Part shown: piece by piece, positions 1 to 8,912 of the stretch
Numbering within the stretch: position 1 is the stretch's first letter
Layout of the letters: each line of letters begins with the position of its first letter
Source: SABI01 sp963676605
GTDB taxonomy: Bacteria > Spirochaetota > Spirochaetia > Sphaerochaetales > Sphaerochaetaceae
Assembly (NCBI GenBank): GCA_963676605.2
Contig: CAXXSP010000018.1
Location: 300,760 to 364,759, forward strand
Reading direction: 5' to 3'
DNA: 64,000 bases
Notes under the pieces: model-generated
The model's database searches: none
The model's input: only the letters and a program-made list of their open reading frames with translations
Told to the model about the DNA's origin: nothing
Program-made: the position numbers and the translations under genes

Positions 1-907
1 CTGAATTGGCATATTTCGGAGGTTCGCCGATAGCAGTACCTCTCTCTTTATAGCTTTCACTTGTGATAAGCTTTTCAAATGCCTTGTCAAGAATATCGAT
101 GACCTCTTTTGGAGTATCTGCAGGTACAAATACACCGCGTGTTGAAGTGAGTGATGCATTGTAACCCTGCTCAGGGAACGTTGCTACATCGGGGAATTCT
201 GTGATCCTTTCAGTACTGGATACTCCGATAATCTTCATATTTCCTGCAGCAACCTGCTCCATGAATGATGCAGGGAATCCAACGATACTGCTGACGTGTC
301 CGCCAAGAACAGCCGCTGTTCCTTCGCTTGTTCCGCTGAAGGGGACTTCTTTAATATCATCGATAATATCCATTCGGAACATAATATTTGCACCGAGAAC
401 ATGGAGAGTGGAGCCAACACCCGGGTGTGCCCATGTGAATTCACCCGGATTCTTCTCTATCCATGCAAGCATTTCTTCAACATTGTTGTATGGAGCATCA
501 GCTCTTACAGCAAGAACCGGAGCCACATTACTCGCTCTTGCAAGACCAATGAAATCGTCTTTTGTAAAATCTACTGTATCCATATACAGGGATATCGGGA
601 GAGACATCGTCGCGTAGAGCAAAGTGTATCCATCCGCTCTTGATGAAGCGACATATGTTGCTCCGATCGCTCCGCCTGCTCCTGGTTTACAGGTAATCTG
701 GATTGGCTGTCCCAATAATTCAGCAGCTTCCGGTGTTAATAACTCTGCAGCCAAATGTGTTCCGCCTCCAGCGGAAAATCCGACGATCATATCTACCGGT
801 TTTGTGGGAAAATTCACCCCGCCGTCTGAAGCTTCGCCAGTTCCGTTTGCAGCAATAAATCCGACTGCAAAGATACTAATCAATAATACACATACTACCT
901 TTTTCAT
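1..907 (-). CDS. tctC: Tripartite tricarboxylate transporter substrate-binding protein TctC (C-terminus cut by window edge)
   Basis: Periplasmic solute-binding component of a TTT-family transporter; it captures a carboxylate and delivers it to TctAB. The reading frame is open from an ATG at 907 to the window edge, about 302 codons. A GGAGG lies just upstream. The product begins with a Lys-rich signal peptide (MKKVVCVLLISIF...) and carries the family motif VGFSAGGGTH early in the mature part and a KPGAGGAIGATYVA segment. It is the last visible gene of the minus-strand operon, 45 bp after tctA. The substrate cannot be read from the sequence. The extreme C-terminus is missing because the window ends. 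Confidence 0.93.
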   Translation of the reverse strand, partial: MKKVVCVLLISIFAVGFIAANGTGEASDGGVNFPTKPVDMIVGFSAGGGTHLAAELLTPEAAELLGQPIQITCKPGAGGAIGATYVASSRADGYTLLYATMSLPISLYMDTVDFTKDDFIGLARASNVAPVLAVRADAPYNNVEEMLAWIEKNPGEFTWAHPGVGSTLHVLGANIMFRMDIIDDIKEVPFSGTSEGTAAVLGGHVSSIVGFPASFMEQVAAGNMKIIGVSSTERITEFPDVATFPEQGYNASLTSTRGVFVPADTPKEVIDILDKAFEKLITSESYKERGTAIGEPPKYANS

Positions 908-952
908 ATGTTTCCTCCAAAATTTTTTATTCGTACCACATTGCCTATATTC

Positions 953-2458
953 TTATTCTTCGTTCTCTTCTGCCTCCTTTTTCTGGAATTTGTTATTTCT
1001 TATAAGCATAAAAATGGTTGATATAACTGCAACGGAAATAAGCACCGCAGAAATCGGCCGCGTGAAAAATATATCCATGCTGCCGTCAGAAAGAACGAGA
1101 GATCTCTTAAGGTTTGATTCAAGCTGACCTCCGATAACAAACGAGATGACGAGAGGAGGGATCGGGAACTTGTTCTGTCTCAGGATGAAGCCCAGAGCAC
1201 CGAATAATATCATGGCAGCGGGATCAAAAAGGTTCATTCTCGTTGAGTAGGTACCAACGACACAGATGATAAATATCATAGGTAACAAAGTCGATTTCTT
1301 GATATTGATCACTTTTGCGAACAGGGGTACACCAAGTTTTCCTACAATGAGCAACCCGATTACGGCGAAGAACAAAGCGATGTAGATAGTATACACGCTC
1401 TGGATGTTGTCAACGAAAAGGAGTGGACCGGGTTTAATTCCGTGAGCTATCAAAGCTCCAACAAGAATAGCCGTGACAACGTCTCCGGGAATACCGAAGG
1501 TGAGCATGGGAACGAGAGCCCCTCCGGCTACGGCATTATTTGCAGCCTCGGGTGCAGCAATTCCTTCTATGACACCTGTCCCGAATTTCTCAGGATGTTT
1601 TGATCGTCTCTGAGCCTCGGCATACGCAATGAAGCAGGCTGTACTTCCTCCGATCCCCGGAAGCACTCCGATGAGAGCCCCCATGATCCCTGATTTTATG
1701 ATCGTCTTAAGATTGCTCAGATATTCCTTCAATGACAGGGCATTATCTTCAACCGAAAGAACATTCTCTTTTCTAGCCAATTCAGCTTTGCCTTTTGCCA
1801 GCTGAGTCAATAATTCTGCCAACGCAAACACCCCGATAAAGACCGAAAGAAGCTGAACACCATCACCTAGGTTGATATTCCTAAAAGTAAATCTCTTCGT
1901 GCCATATATCGGATCCATACCGACGGTAGAGATCAGAAGTCCCAGACTTGCTGATATGACCCCGCGGAGAAGAGACTTTCCGGAAATACTTGCTATAAGC
2001 GAAAGCGAAAGTACCATAAGCCCAAAATACTCCGGCGGACCGAATTTCAGTGTAACAGCAGAGAGAGGCTTTGCCATAATCAGAAGGATGACAACACCTA
2101 CAGCACCACCGGTTGTTGATGCATAGAGTGCCATATGGAGAGCCTTCCCGGACTGCCCCTTCATAGCCATAGGATATCCATCGAGTGTGGTCGCCGCCCC
2201 GCTTGCTGTTCCTGGTGTGTTGATAAGGATTGCTGATATAGATCCTCCAAACATCGCTCCCTGATAAGAACCCATCATCAAGGCGATAGCCACTGTCGTC
2301 GGGAGATAGAGGCTTACCGGTAATAGTAGTGCTATCGTCATACTTGGACTGATTCCGGGAAGAGCACCTCCGAGAATCCCCAGTGCAACACCTATGAACA
2401 GGGCTCCAAGAACCTGGAAAGACATAAATTCGGAAGCTGCATTAATAAGTAAATCCAT
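953..2458 (-). CDS. tctA: Tripartite tricarboxylate transporter large membrane subunit TctA
   Basis: Large integral-membrane subunit of a TTT-family secondary carboxylate transporter. At 501 residues it has the usual TctA length and about ten to twelve hydrophobic segments. Family signatures include LGGALPGISPS near residue 30 and the matching VLPGIGGSTACFIAYAEAQRR near residue 263, followed by APEAANNAVAGGALVPML. The ATG at 2458 has an AAAGGAG 11 bp upstream. It follows tctB by 15 bp and precedes tctC. A paralogue lies at 41958-43469. Family assignment is firm; substrate unknown. Confidence 0.96.
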   Translation of the reverse strand: MDLLINAASEFMSFQVLGALFIGVALGILGGALPGISPSMTIALLLPVSLYLPTTVAIALMMGSYQGAMFGGSISAILINTPGTASGAATTLDGYPMAMKGQSGKALHMALYASTTGGAVGVVILLIMAKPLSAVTLKFGPPEYFGLMVLSLSLIASISGKSLLRGVISASLGLLISTVGMDPIYGTKRFTFRNINLGDGVQLLSVFIGVFALAELLTQLAKGKAELARKENVLSVEDNALSLKEYLSNLKTIIKSGIMGALIGVLPGIGGSTACFIAYAEAQRRSKHPEKFGTGVIEGIAAPEAANNAVAGGALVPMLTFGIPGDVVTAILVGALIAHGIKPGPLLFVDNIQSVYTIYIALFFAVIGLLIVGKLGVPLFAKVINIKKSTLLPMIFIICVVGTYSTRMNLFDPAAMILFGALGFILRQNKFPIPPLVISFVIGGQLESNLKRSLVLSDGSMDIFFTRPISAVLISVAVISTIFMLIRNNKFQKKEAEENEE

Positions 2459-2473
2459 AGTCGTATTTCTCCT

Positions 2474-2968
2474 TTAAAACCCTAAGGGACCCATCGGGAA
2501 TTTGATTCTGAATACATAGGTGAAAATGAGAAAAACCACTGCAATATACACGATTGCCATAATGACTGATCTCAGCACATGTGTATTCCCGAAAAAGAGA
2601 AGAAGAAAGACGAGAAGGGGGATACTTGCAGTTATGAATCCTATGTAAGGCATGACCAGCAGATACACGATACTCACTCCCAGGAATATAATCTGTGGAA
2701 AGAACCGTTTCAAACCTATTGCAAGATGTTCTCCTGCAATAGCCTTTACACTGAGCTCACCCTGTTTTTTCAGGAATACAATCCCCCTGACAACCATGAT
2801 CACACCGCAGATACCAATAAGACCGATGAGGAGTTTTGGAAGAAAATCAGGTCCTCTGACAATCCCCTCTCTTACCTTTACTTGTCTAGGTATCATCCAA
2901 AAATACATGAACAGAGAAAATATGACTGTCACTATCCCGGATCTTAAATCTCTTACTTTATCTTCCAT
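2474..2968 (-). CDS. tctB: Tripartite tricarboxylate transporter small membrane subunit TctB
   Basis: Small membrane subunit of the TTT transporter, 164 residues. Hydropathy suggests four transmembrane helices: one near residues 12-30, one near 45-65, a pair in the C-terminal half around 90-110 and 113-160. The GPDFLPKLL segment after helix 1 matches the TctB pattern of a conserved acidic/Phe-Phe-Pro loop. TctB is poorly conserved, so the call rests on size, topology and its place between prpF and tctA, 15 bp from the latter. Confidence 0.9.
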   Translation of the reverse strand: MEDKVRDLRSGIVTVIFSLFMYFWMIPRQVKVREGIVRGPDFLPKLLIGLIGICGVIMVVRGIVFLKKQGELSVKAIAGEHLAIGLKRFFPQIIFLGVSIVYLLVMPYIGFITASIPLLVFLLLFFGNTHVLRSVIMAIVYIAVVFLIFTYVFRIKFPMGPLGF

Positions 2969-2990
2969 TACATAACCTCTTATCGACCTG

Positions 2991-4136
2991 TCATACGTTA
3001 TGGGGGGTATAGGCTATACCATCCAAAATTACCCGGGCGGTTCTATCAACACATATCTTTTCAAATGTGTGCCCTTTCGCTCCGACGATTTCAACTTCCA
3101 GAGGACCATACGGCTGCCCGATTTTCAAAATACTCTTATCGCGTGATTCATCTTTCATGGCATCCCATATAATTGTTCCAGGAATTTTAGATGCAGCACC
3201 CGTGCTCACGGCCCCACCTATCATGTAGGCTCTGTGCATCTTCTGCATCGACCCTAACCTCGCTACTACATCAATATCATGTTCCGAAACTTCTATACCA
3301 TCAGGGTTGATATAATTCTGAACTTTTGAGATGAATCCGACCTTGGGGAAACCTGGGCTCGTCGCTGTCGCAAGGTTCCTATCCCTAACGATACCGGACA
3401 TCTCGGCGGCGATGGATCTTATCTCTTCCATAAGAGCCAGTATTTCCGGCATTGCCTCTACATCTGTTGGCAGTTCCGTACCTTTCAATCCCATCTCATC
3501 TGCCTTTATATATACAACTGGAGTCACGGCATCGATTATTGAGATATGAAACTCTCTACCATCTGCAGTGTGAATAATATCCACAGGGTTTCCAGTAGGA
3601 AGAAGTTTTCCCGTAACTCCACCTTCCGGATTCAGAAATTCAAGTTTCAGTTTTGCCCCAGTCAGAGGAACCCCCGGGATTGAGTGATCCCCGGTATAAA
3701 CAGAATAACCGTCTTTGACCGGAACCACGACATTCAGCAGCTTACCTGTATTTGTATTGAACACCCGCACACTGGTGAACGGTTCTTTTGCCTTTACATA
3801 ATTATTATCGATAGCGAACAAACCAACAGCCGATGAAAGATTTCCACAGTTTCCCTGCCAGTCGATGATAGGTTTATCAACAGAAACCTGCCCGAATGTA
3901 TAATCAACATCAGCATCCGCTCTTTCTGATGGCCCAATAACACAGATTTTACTAGTAAGTGAGTTAGCACCACCAAGACCATCGATCTGTCTCTGGTCAG
4001 GACTACCTAAAAGTCTCAGAATAATTCTATCTCTCTGTTCTCCCGGAGGAGGTAATTCATTGTCCTTGAGGAAAAGTCCTTTACTCGTCCCCCCCCTTAT
4101 AATAGAACACTTGTATGCCTTACATTCACTATTCAT
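2991..4136 (-). CDS. prpF: PrpF-family isomerase/tautomerase
   Basis: PrpF family (2-methylaconitate cis-trans isomerase, 4-oxalomesaconate tautomerase and relatives), 381 residues, cytoplasmic. The diagnostic IIRGGTSKGLF is at residues 13-23; the DWQGNCGNLSSAVG segment near 90-105 matches the second family motif with the proposed catalytic Cys, and GGAVSTGAASKIPGT lies near 308. Members isomerise unsaturated di- or tricarboxylic acids, which fits an operon with a tricarboxylate transporter and a hydroxyacid dehydrogenase. Start ATG 4136 has AGGAGG upstream and is 9 bp from the end of the dehydrogenase gene. Which acid it acts on is not visible. Confidence 0.9.
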   Translation of the reverse strand: MNSECKAYKCSIIRGGTSKGLFLKDNELPPPGEQRDRIILRLLGSPDQRQIDGLGGANSLTSKICVIGPSERADADVDYTFGQVSVDKPIIDWQGNCGNLSSAVGLFAIDNNYVKAKEPFTSVRVFNTNTGKLLNVVVPVKDGYSVYTGDHSIPGVPLTGAKLKLEFLNPEGGVTGKLLPTGNPVDIIHTADGREFHISIIDAVTPVVYIKADEMGLKGTELPTDVEAMPEILALMEEIRSIAAEMSGIVRDRNLATATSPGFPKVGFISKVQNYINPDGIEVSEHDIDVVARLGSMQKMHRAYMIGGAVSTGAASKIPGTIIWDAMKDESRDKSILKIGQPYGPLEVEIVGAKGHTFEKICVDRTARVILDGIAYTPHNV

Positions 4137-4145
4137 TACAACCTC

Positions 4146-5126
4146 CTACTCTGATGGAAAAGAACAATCTGAGAAGTTTACGTACTCGCTCTTATTTAGA
4201 GGTTTGCTTTCGAGTACTTTGTGGATATTCCCCAGAACCTTTTCTGCCATAGGTATTACAAGATCTGCCACAGATCCTCCTATATGAGGAGTCATGACAA
4301 CGTTCTCTATCGAAGCGAGTCTTCCATTCTTTGGATACGGTTCTACTTCGTAGCTATCCAGTGCGGCACCCAGAAGATGACCCAGTTGAAGCGCATCAGC
4401 AAGATCGCTTTCATTGATAATGCCTCCTCTCGAGGTATTCACGAGAATCGCATTCTTCTTCAAAAGAGCGAGTTCTTTCTCTGATATCAGATCAACCGTA
4501 TCAGATGTAAGTGGGAGATGTATGCTTATAATGTCACTTGTAGTCAACAGTGTCTTAAAATCTACAAAGCTGATATGCAGTTCCTGTTCTTCAGACGCAC
4601 TCATCCTGAACAGATCATAATACTGAATTGTTGCACCTAATGCCTGCAGTTTGGAAGCCACCATCTTTCCAATAGCCCCACACCCTATCAAACCTGCTTT
4701 TTTACCGTTGATAGTATAGGATTCTGACACAAAGGTGGTTCTATCCCACACACCTTTCCTCAGTTTCCTGTCTAAAGGGAGGATATGACGATAGAGCGCC
4801 AACATAAGCAGAATGGCGTGTTCTGCAACTGCACAGCTATTTACTCCCTTGGCAACCGTCACCGGAATATTCGCTTCAGACGCCGCTTCTACGTCAACGG
4901 TATCGTAGCCGGCTCCCCAGCGTTGAATCATTTTCAGATGCGCATTGTTTTCGATATTACTCCTGCTCATCTTCAGGGTTCTCAGGAGTACATATTCAAG
5001 GTCAGTAGAAGCATCGAGAGTTGCCTGATCTTTGATATACGATATTTCAAAGCTCTCTGCTAAGCCTTTTTTAAGCAGTTCATAGGCTTCATCCGGGTAG
5101 ACTCCGGCTATTGTGATTTTTGTCAA
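4146..5126 (-). CDS. D-2-hydroxyacid dehydrogenase, NAD-dependent (phosphoglycerate dehydrogenase-like)
   Basis: Reversible NAD-dependent oxidation of a D-2-hydroxy acid in the cytoplasm, 326 residues. The Rossmann motif GLIGCGAIG lies near residues 145-153; the catalytic Arg is in NTSRGGI, and the His in MTPHIGGS near residue 280. There is no ACT domain, so it is not a full-length SerA. It starts at TTG (5126) with AAAGGAG 9 bp upstream. First gene of the operon, so it probably oxidises or reduces the imported hydroxy acid or its PrpF product. The substrate is not known; glyoxylate/hydroxypyruvate reductase is an alternative. Confidence 0.92.
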   Translation of the reverse strand: MTKITIAGVYPDEAYELLKKGLAESFEISYIKDQATLDASTDLEYVLLRTLKMSRSNIENNAHLKMIQRWGAGYDTVDVEAASEANIPVTVAKGVNSCAVAEHAILLMLALYRHILPLDRKLRKGVWDRTTFVSESYTINGKKAGLIGCGAIGKMVASKLQALGATIQYYDLFRMSASEEQELHISFVDFKTLLTTSDIISIHLPLTSDTVDLISEKELALLKKNAILVNTSRGGIINESDLADALQLGHLLGAALDSYEVEPYPKNGRLASIENVVMTPHIGGSVADLVIPMAEKVLGNIHKVLESKPLNKSEYVNFSDCSFPSE

Positions 5127-5250
5127 CCTGAAATTCTCCTTTTTTAGGGTCTGTCGACTCTCTAAGCATCATCTATGCCAGCTTCTCAGGATATGCTCAC
5201 AATTTACATCTTGTACGTGATTGAATATTCAGAATTATATATCTAAGCCT

Positions 5251-5335
5251 ATTATATCGATTATCGATTCATTTTACTCATCGTTTACTTGTATCACTCC
5301 CAAATTAACTATGTCATTATGACATGAAGTGTCAT
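5251..5335 (-). promoter_or_regulatory. Promoter and operator region of the first tct operon
   Basis: On the minus strand a TATAAT (5256-5251) is overlapped by a perfect 13-bp palindrome, ATCGAT-T-ATCGAT (5256-5268). About 45 bp further upstream, 5311-5335 holds three overlapping TGTCA/TGACA half-sites: ATGTCA-TTA-TGACAT at 5311-5325 and ATGACA-TGAAG-TGTCAT at 5319-5335. The layout suggests repressor control of the operon starting at 5126. The regulator is not in this stretch; a GntR-type protein is an inference only. Confidence 0.5.
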
Positions 5336-5391
5336 TTTGAAACGTCATTCATAGACTAAGAGTTAAATTCCGCATCTTTTAGACAATATGA

Positions 5392-5489
5392 AGTGACCTC
5401 CCAGTTTGCAAATCGTGGATTCACCTTGCATACTGGGAATAAGAACAACTTAAACCGTATGCGGCTACCGCATGCAAATGGAGGTCACT
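5392..5489 (+). ncRNA. Structured IS110 5' leader; candidate guide RNA or translation-control hairpin
   Basis: AGTGACCTCC (5392-5401) is the exact reverse complement of GGAGGTCACT (5480-5489), and pairing continues through TTTGCA/TGCAAA with small bulges. The 3' arm contains the transposase ribosome-binding site. A competing inner hairpin pairs CCCAGTTTGCA (5400-5410) with TGCATACTGGG (5427-5437), one mismatch, 16-nt loop. IS110-family elements are known to encode a bridge (seek) RNA in a non-coding end; whether this leader is part of one, or only hides the Shine-Dalgarno site, is inference. Confidence 0.4.
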
Positions 5490-6605
5490 ATGAATACTGT
5501 AATCAACATTGGTATCGATGTCCACAAGGACAGCTACTCTCTGAGCGCATTTACCTTCGACAATCAACGCTGTTTCGGTCAGACACGTATTGTCAGCAAG
5601 AGTTCACTTGTCATCAAGTACGTGAATCAGATGAAAAAAGAGCATCAGGAAGCACATGTTGTCTGCGGGTATGAGGCCGGACCCACCGGGTATGGATTGT
5701 ACCGGGATCTGGAGAAAGCCGGTATTCCCTGAGCCATCATGGCACCGACCACCATGCCAAAGGCTACCGGTAGCAGAGGAAAGAATGATCGTCTTGATGC
5801 TCAAGACATAGCAAAACACCTGGCCTTCGGAACCTACAGCTCAGTGCACGTCCCCACTGTCCAGGATGAGTCTGTGAAGAACTTCACCCGTCTGTGTAAT
5901 ACCCGTAAAACAGCTCTGAAGAAAGCGAAACAGAATCTCCTATCATTTCTCCTTCGCTGTGACAGGTCCTTCAATGAAGGAAAGAATTATTGGACCCAGA
6001 TTCATTTCACCTAGCTCAAGCAGCAGAAGTTTGACAACTGGGTCGATCAGGAAACCTTCAACGAGTATCTTCAGGAGGTTCATGATCAGATGGAGAAAGT
6101 AGCTCGTTATGATCAACGAATAGAAGAACTCGCACAGTTGGATGACTACCGCGAGCATGTGGCGAAGTTGTGCTGCTTCAGAGGTATTGAGACTCACACA
6201 GCCCTTTCTCTTATCTCAGAGATCGGAGACTTCTCCCGCTTTCTGAATGCAAGGCAGTTCTCCGCCTTCCTCGGGCTTGTTCCCAGTGAGGAGAGCAGCG
6301 GGCAGAAGGAACATCGTGGAGCTATCACTAAAGCAGGGAACACTCGATTAAGGCTGCTTCTTATAGAAGGAGCGAAATCGACACTACGAAGCAATATCTA
6401 CGGCAAGAAGTCAAAACGACTCCTTGCCCGACAGAATGGGAATGAACCTGATGTCATTGCCTACGCGGACCGTGCTAACAGGAGATTGCACAAGACTTAC
6501 GACAGACTGACTGCAAAGGGCGTCCATCACAATAAGGCCACGGTTGCTGTAGCCCGTGAGATGGCATGTTTCGTATGGGGTATGATGAATAACAGAATCG
6601 ACTGA
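5490..6605 (+). pseudogene. IS110/IS1111-family transposase with two in-frame stop codons
   Basis: DEDD-type transposase; 371 codons from ATG 5490, preceded by GGAGGTCACT. The N-terminal RuvC-like domain shows GIDVHKDSYS, YEAGPTGYG and KNDRLDAQDIAK, giving the expected acidic residues. The C-terminal transposase_20 domain has FRGIETHTALSLISEIGDF and LGLVPSEESSG with the Ser-rich motif, then AGNTRLRLLLIEGA. Two stops interrupt one continuous frame: TGA at 5730-5732 (codon 81, where relatives usually have Cys) and TAG at 6012-6014 (codon 175, likely a former Trp). No frameshift is needed. It is probably inactive. Confidence 0.92.
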
Positions 6606-6642
6606 GAACCATTGGTTCAGGTAACGAAGATAACTGTACGAG

Positions 6643-6832
6643 AGGGATTGATAGACAGGACTATCGGGCAACGATCCTGCTATCTTCGAAATTCCTATGT
6701 TGACACCCCTCAGGTGGTGATTCACGTTTTTAGACAGAAAGAGCTGTAGGCGGACCATTGGCCTGTGGTACCCAATCCACGTATATCAGAATGGTCAGAT
6801 GCCGAACACTGATATCCTGTCTATCAATCCCT
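6643..6832 (+). repeat. 18-bp perfect inverted repeat bracketing the structured 3' end of the IS element
   Basis: The 18 bases at 6643-6660 (AGGGATTGATAGACAGGA) are the exact reverse complement of 6815-6832, enclosing 154 nt. A nested partial copy, TCCTGCTATC near 6675, could pair with the same left arm. The stretch follows the transposase stop by about 40 nt and holds no ORF. In the IS1111 subgroup the guide RNA is encoded downstream of the transposase, so this is a reasonable place for it. The RNA role is inferred from position and pairing only. Confidence 0.45.
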
Positions 6833-6975
6833 TTTCTTTTCGACAATGGAGTAAGAAAACGAAGAAAGTATTGAAAACTATTGCTTGACAAAGGTCACAT
6901 CATATCAGGTATTGGGATGTAGAGAAAGTCATTCCGGGATACCGAGTAATCTCTAACGCACATGGCCATATATTC

Positions 6976-7003
6976 TATCCAGCCCTGAATCAAGGGCTGG
7001 ATA
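6976..7003 (-). terminator. Hairpin downstream of the DUF2207 gene
   Basis: TATCCAGCCCT (6976-6986) pairs perfectly over 11 bp with AGGGCTGGATA (6993-7003), 6-nt loop. It lies 38 bp past the stop of the minus-strand gene ending at 7041. On the minus strand it is followed by AGAATATATGG rather than a clean T-tract, so it is a weak intrinsic terminator candidate. Confidence 0.45.
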
Positions 7004-7040
7004 GGGGGGGGTATGCCTAATGTTATCAGGAAGGAGAATA

Positions 7041-8912
7041 TTACCAGCCCCCGCCGCCGCCTCCACCGAATCCGCCACCGCTGAATCCGCCGCCACCTGC
7101 GCCGAAGTGTCCACCGCCTGAAGAAGATGTTTTCGGAGGTGCCACGTTCGTGATCAGGGCGTGATCACACGAGTGAATAACTGAAGAGACCATCATCGAT
7201 CCTACAAGGACACGGTTTCCCGAGTACCAGGTAGGAGGTTCAATACTGAAGGAGGAGAATTTCTTTGCCCACTTCTTCTCGAGTCCGAGAACGATCGCAT
7301 AAGAAAGCAGCCGGTAATAGAACTGGGGGTCTGTATCGATCATCCGCTTCAGCTCATCCATCTCTACCGTTTCTATGAAATCCCGCAGACCCAGTACTTC
7401 CTCAAGTTTTTTCTGCCCGTACTCGCTACGCTGCCGTGTAATAACGGTGAAGAAGGAGAACATGAACAGTCCTGCCGTTCCCAGAGGAACGACAGCAAGA
7501 GAAGAAGCGAAATCAGATCCGTTCAGGTAGGTCATTGTGATGCCTGCCAGAACGGTGACAAGGAAGATCAGAACGAGCAGAAGCATCATGAAAAATTTTC
7601 CACCCTTTCCGTTCTTATACCATGCGGCATCTATCCTATAGAGGAGGATGGTATTGAGAACCATATACCCTACCCCTCCAACAATAAGGAGGAAGGTAAA
7701 CATATCAGGATAGTTGATCGTGACAGTGAATGCCATCACTATGATATCGACAACAGAGAGAAGAAGAATGTAGACGCCGCGGCGTACTGACGCTTCGCTG
7801 ACTAGGGAGCGTTCTTTCGAGTAGTGTTTTTCGACCTTGCTCTTTACACTCTGGAACACCTTATAGAAGGTGTTCTTCAGGTCCTTCTCAGTGACAACCC
7901 CATTGGTTCCGAGGTTGAAGAAGGAGGTGAACATCTCCTGTTCATAGGAACTCGCACTCTTTAGTGCAGCACCCTTCACAAAGGAGAACTTCTTCCTCTC
8001 TTCTATGATGGTAAGATTTCCTCTGTCTGCCCAGTAGAAGATCATGCTGGTCAAATCGTGAGCATCGACACTTCTGTCTATCAGATACCCGGCATCGAGG
8101 GGAGTAAGCCCTTCCGGGGCTTTGAAAAGAGGGACGATCACCGGAGGTCTGTCTTTTCCGAAGGTGGACCACCAGCGGTAGGCAAGGAAGAGGGATCCTG
8201 CCATGACAAGGATGAGAAGAGGTATCATGAAGACGGTATAATTGGGCCGGTCAGTGAAATATCCCTCTTCCATGACGACACGGACAGTGACAGCTTCTCC
8301 TACCATAAGATCCTGTGCTTTCACGGTGAGAACTTTTCCGTCAGATGAGAGTGACCATGACACCCCGGAGGTAGAAACCGAACCATAGGCGCCGCGAAGC
8401 ACTTCGATACGGTCACGGGAAACAGGGAGCGGAAACGTGACAGTAAAGGAAGAGGAGAGGATCTTCTGATCCCATTCAGTTCCCACGAGATTGAAGTAGA
8501 ACTCATCCCGGTCGTCCCACAGATCCTCGCCGAGATCATACCGGTAGGAAATAGCATAATCATGCGCTCCCGTGATCGTCCTGTCGGCGCTGCCGAGACG
8601 GATCACTGTCTCGTAGCGGGAGCTTTCCACCTTCATCTCCTCACTCGAACGGACATGCGAAAGACGGGCGAAGACCCGTCGTCCGTCCTGCAATTCATAC
8701 CCGGTCGGGATCGTCCGGTAGAACCCGTGCATCGGAGTATGGAAGGTGAGCCGCGCATCCTCTCTCACCTCATACCTGCCGCTCTCCCCTACGATTATAT
8801 CAGAATTGAAGGAATTGATCGTATAATCCGCGCTCAGGCTACCCGCAGCACAGAAGAGAAGGAGAGAGAGGAGAAGAACTCTTTTAAGAGAAGGATACCG
8901 AGACACGTTCAC
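7041..8912 (-). CDS. DUF2207 membrane protein with glycine-rich C-terminus
   Basis: Predicted membrane protein of the DUF2207 (YciQ-like) family, 623 residues from GTG 8912. A signal peptide is followed by the extracytoplasmic DUF2207 domain (about residues 28-215, with YTINSFNSDIIV and YAISYRYDLG), one TM near 225, a cytoplasmic segment, then TM clusters near 370-420 and 435-480. The last 25 residues are almost all Gly with Phe, Ser and Trp, as is common in this family. A second GTG at 8906 sits 9 bp after GGAGG and may be the real start. It overlaps lemA by 29 bp. DUF2207 and LemA proteins are often neighbours; their joint function is unknown. Confidence 0.9.
   Translation of the reverse strand: MNVSRYPSLKRVLLLSLLLFCAAGSLSADYTINSFNSDIIVGESGRYEVREDARLTFHTPMHGFYRTIPTGYELQDGRRVFARLSHVRSSEEMKVESSRYETVIRLGSADRTITGAHDYAISYRYDLGEDLWDDRDEFYFNLVGTEWDQKILSSSFTVTFPLPVSRDRIEVLRGAYGSVSTSGVSWSLSSDGKVLTVKAQDLMVGEAVTVRVVMEEGYFTDRPNYTVFMIPLLILVMAGSLFLAYRWWSTFGKDRPPVIVPLFKAPEGLTPLDAGYLIDRSVDAHDLTSMIFYWADRGNLTIIEERKKFSFVKGAALKSASSYEQEMFTSFFNLGTNGVVTEKDLKNTFYKVFQSVKSKVEKHYSKERSLVSEASVRRGVYILLLSVVDIIVMAFTVTINYPDMFTFLLIVGGVGYMVLNTILLYRIDAAWYKNGKGGKFFMMLLLVLIFLVTVLAGITMTYLNGSDFASSLAVVPLGTAGLFMFSFFTVITRQRSEYGQKKLEEVLGLRDFIETVEMDELKRMIDTDPQFYYRLLSYAIVLGLEKKWAKKFSSFSIEPPTWYSGNRVLVGSMMVSSVIHSCDHALITNVAPPKTSSSGGGHFGAGGGGFSGGGFGGGGGGGW

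Larger units (their letters stand above)
5390..6902 (+). mobile_element. IS110-family (probably IS1111 subgroup) element, decayed
   Basis: About 1.5 kb, the usual size for IS110-family elements. It contains a disrupted DEDD transposase (5490-6605), a structured 5' leader and a roughly 290-nt structured 3' end. Candidate subterminal inverted repeats are GAAGTGACCT (5390-5399) and the reverse complement of AGGTCACATC (6892-6901), matching at 9 of 10 positions. Subterminal repeats and a long 3' non-coding end are typical of the IS1111 subgroup. The exact ends and target site are not resolved, as this family makes no classical target duplications. Confidence 0.65.

Noticed and set aside
5730..5732. 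Selenocysteine or stop-codon reassignment at the transposase TGA
   Set aside because: No SECIS-like hairpin follows, a TAG also interrupts the gene, and TGA serves as a normal stop for many genes in the window.
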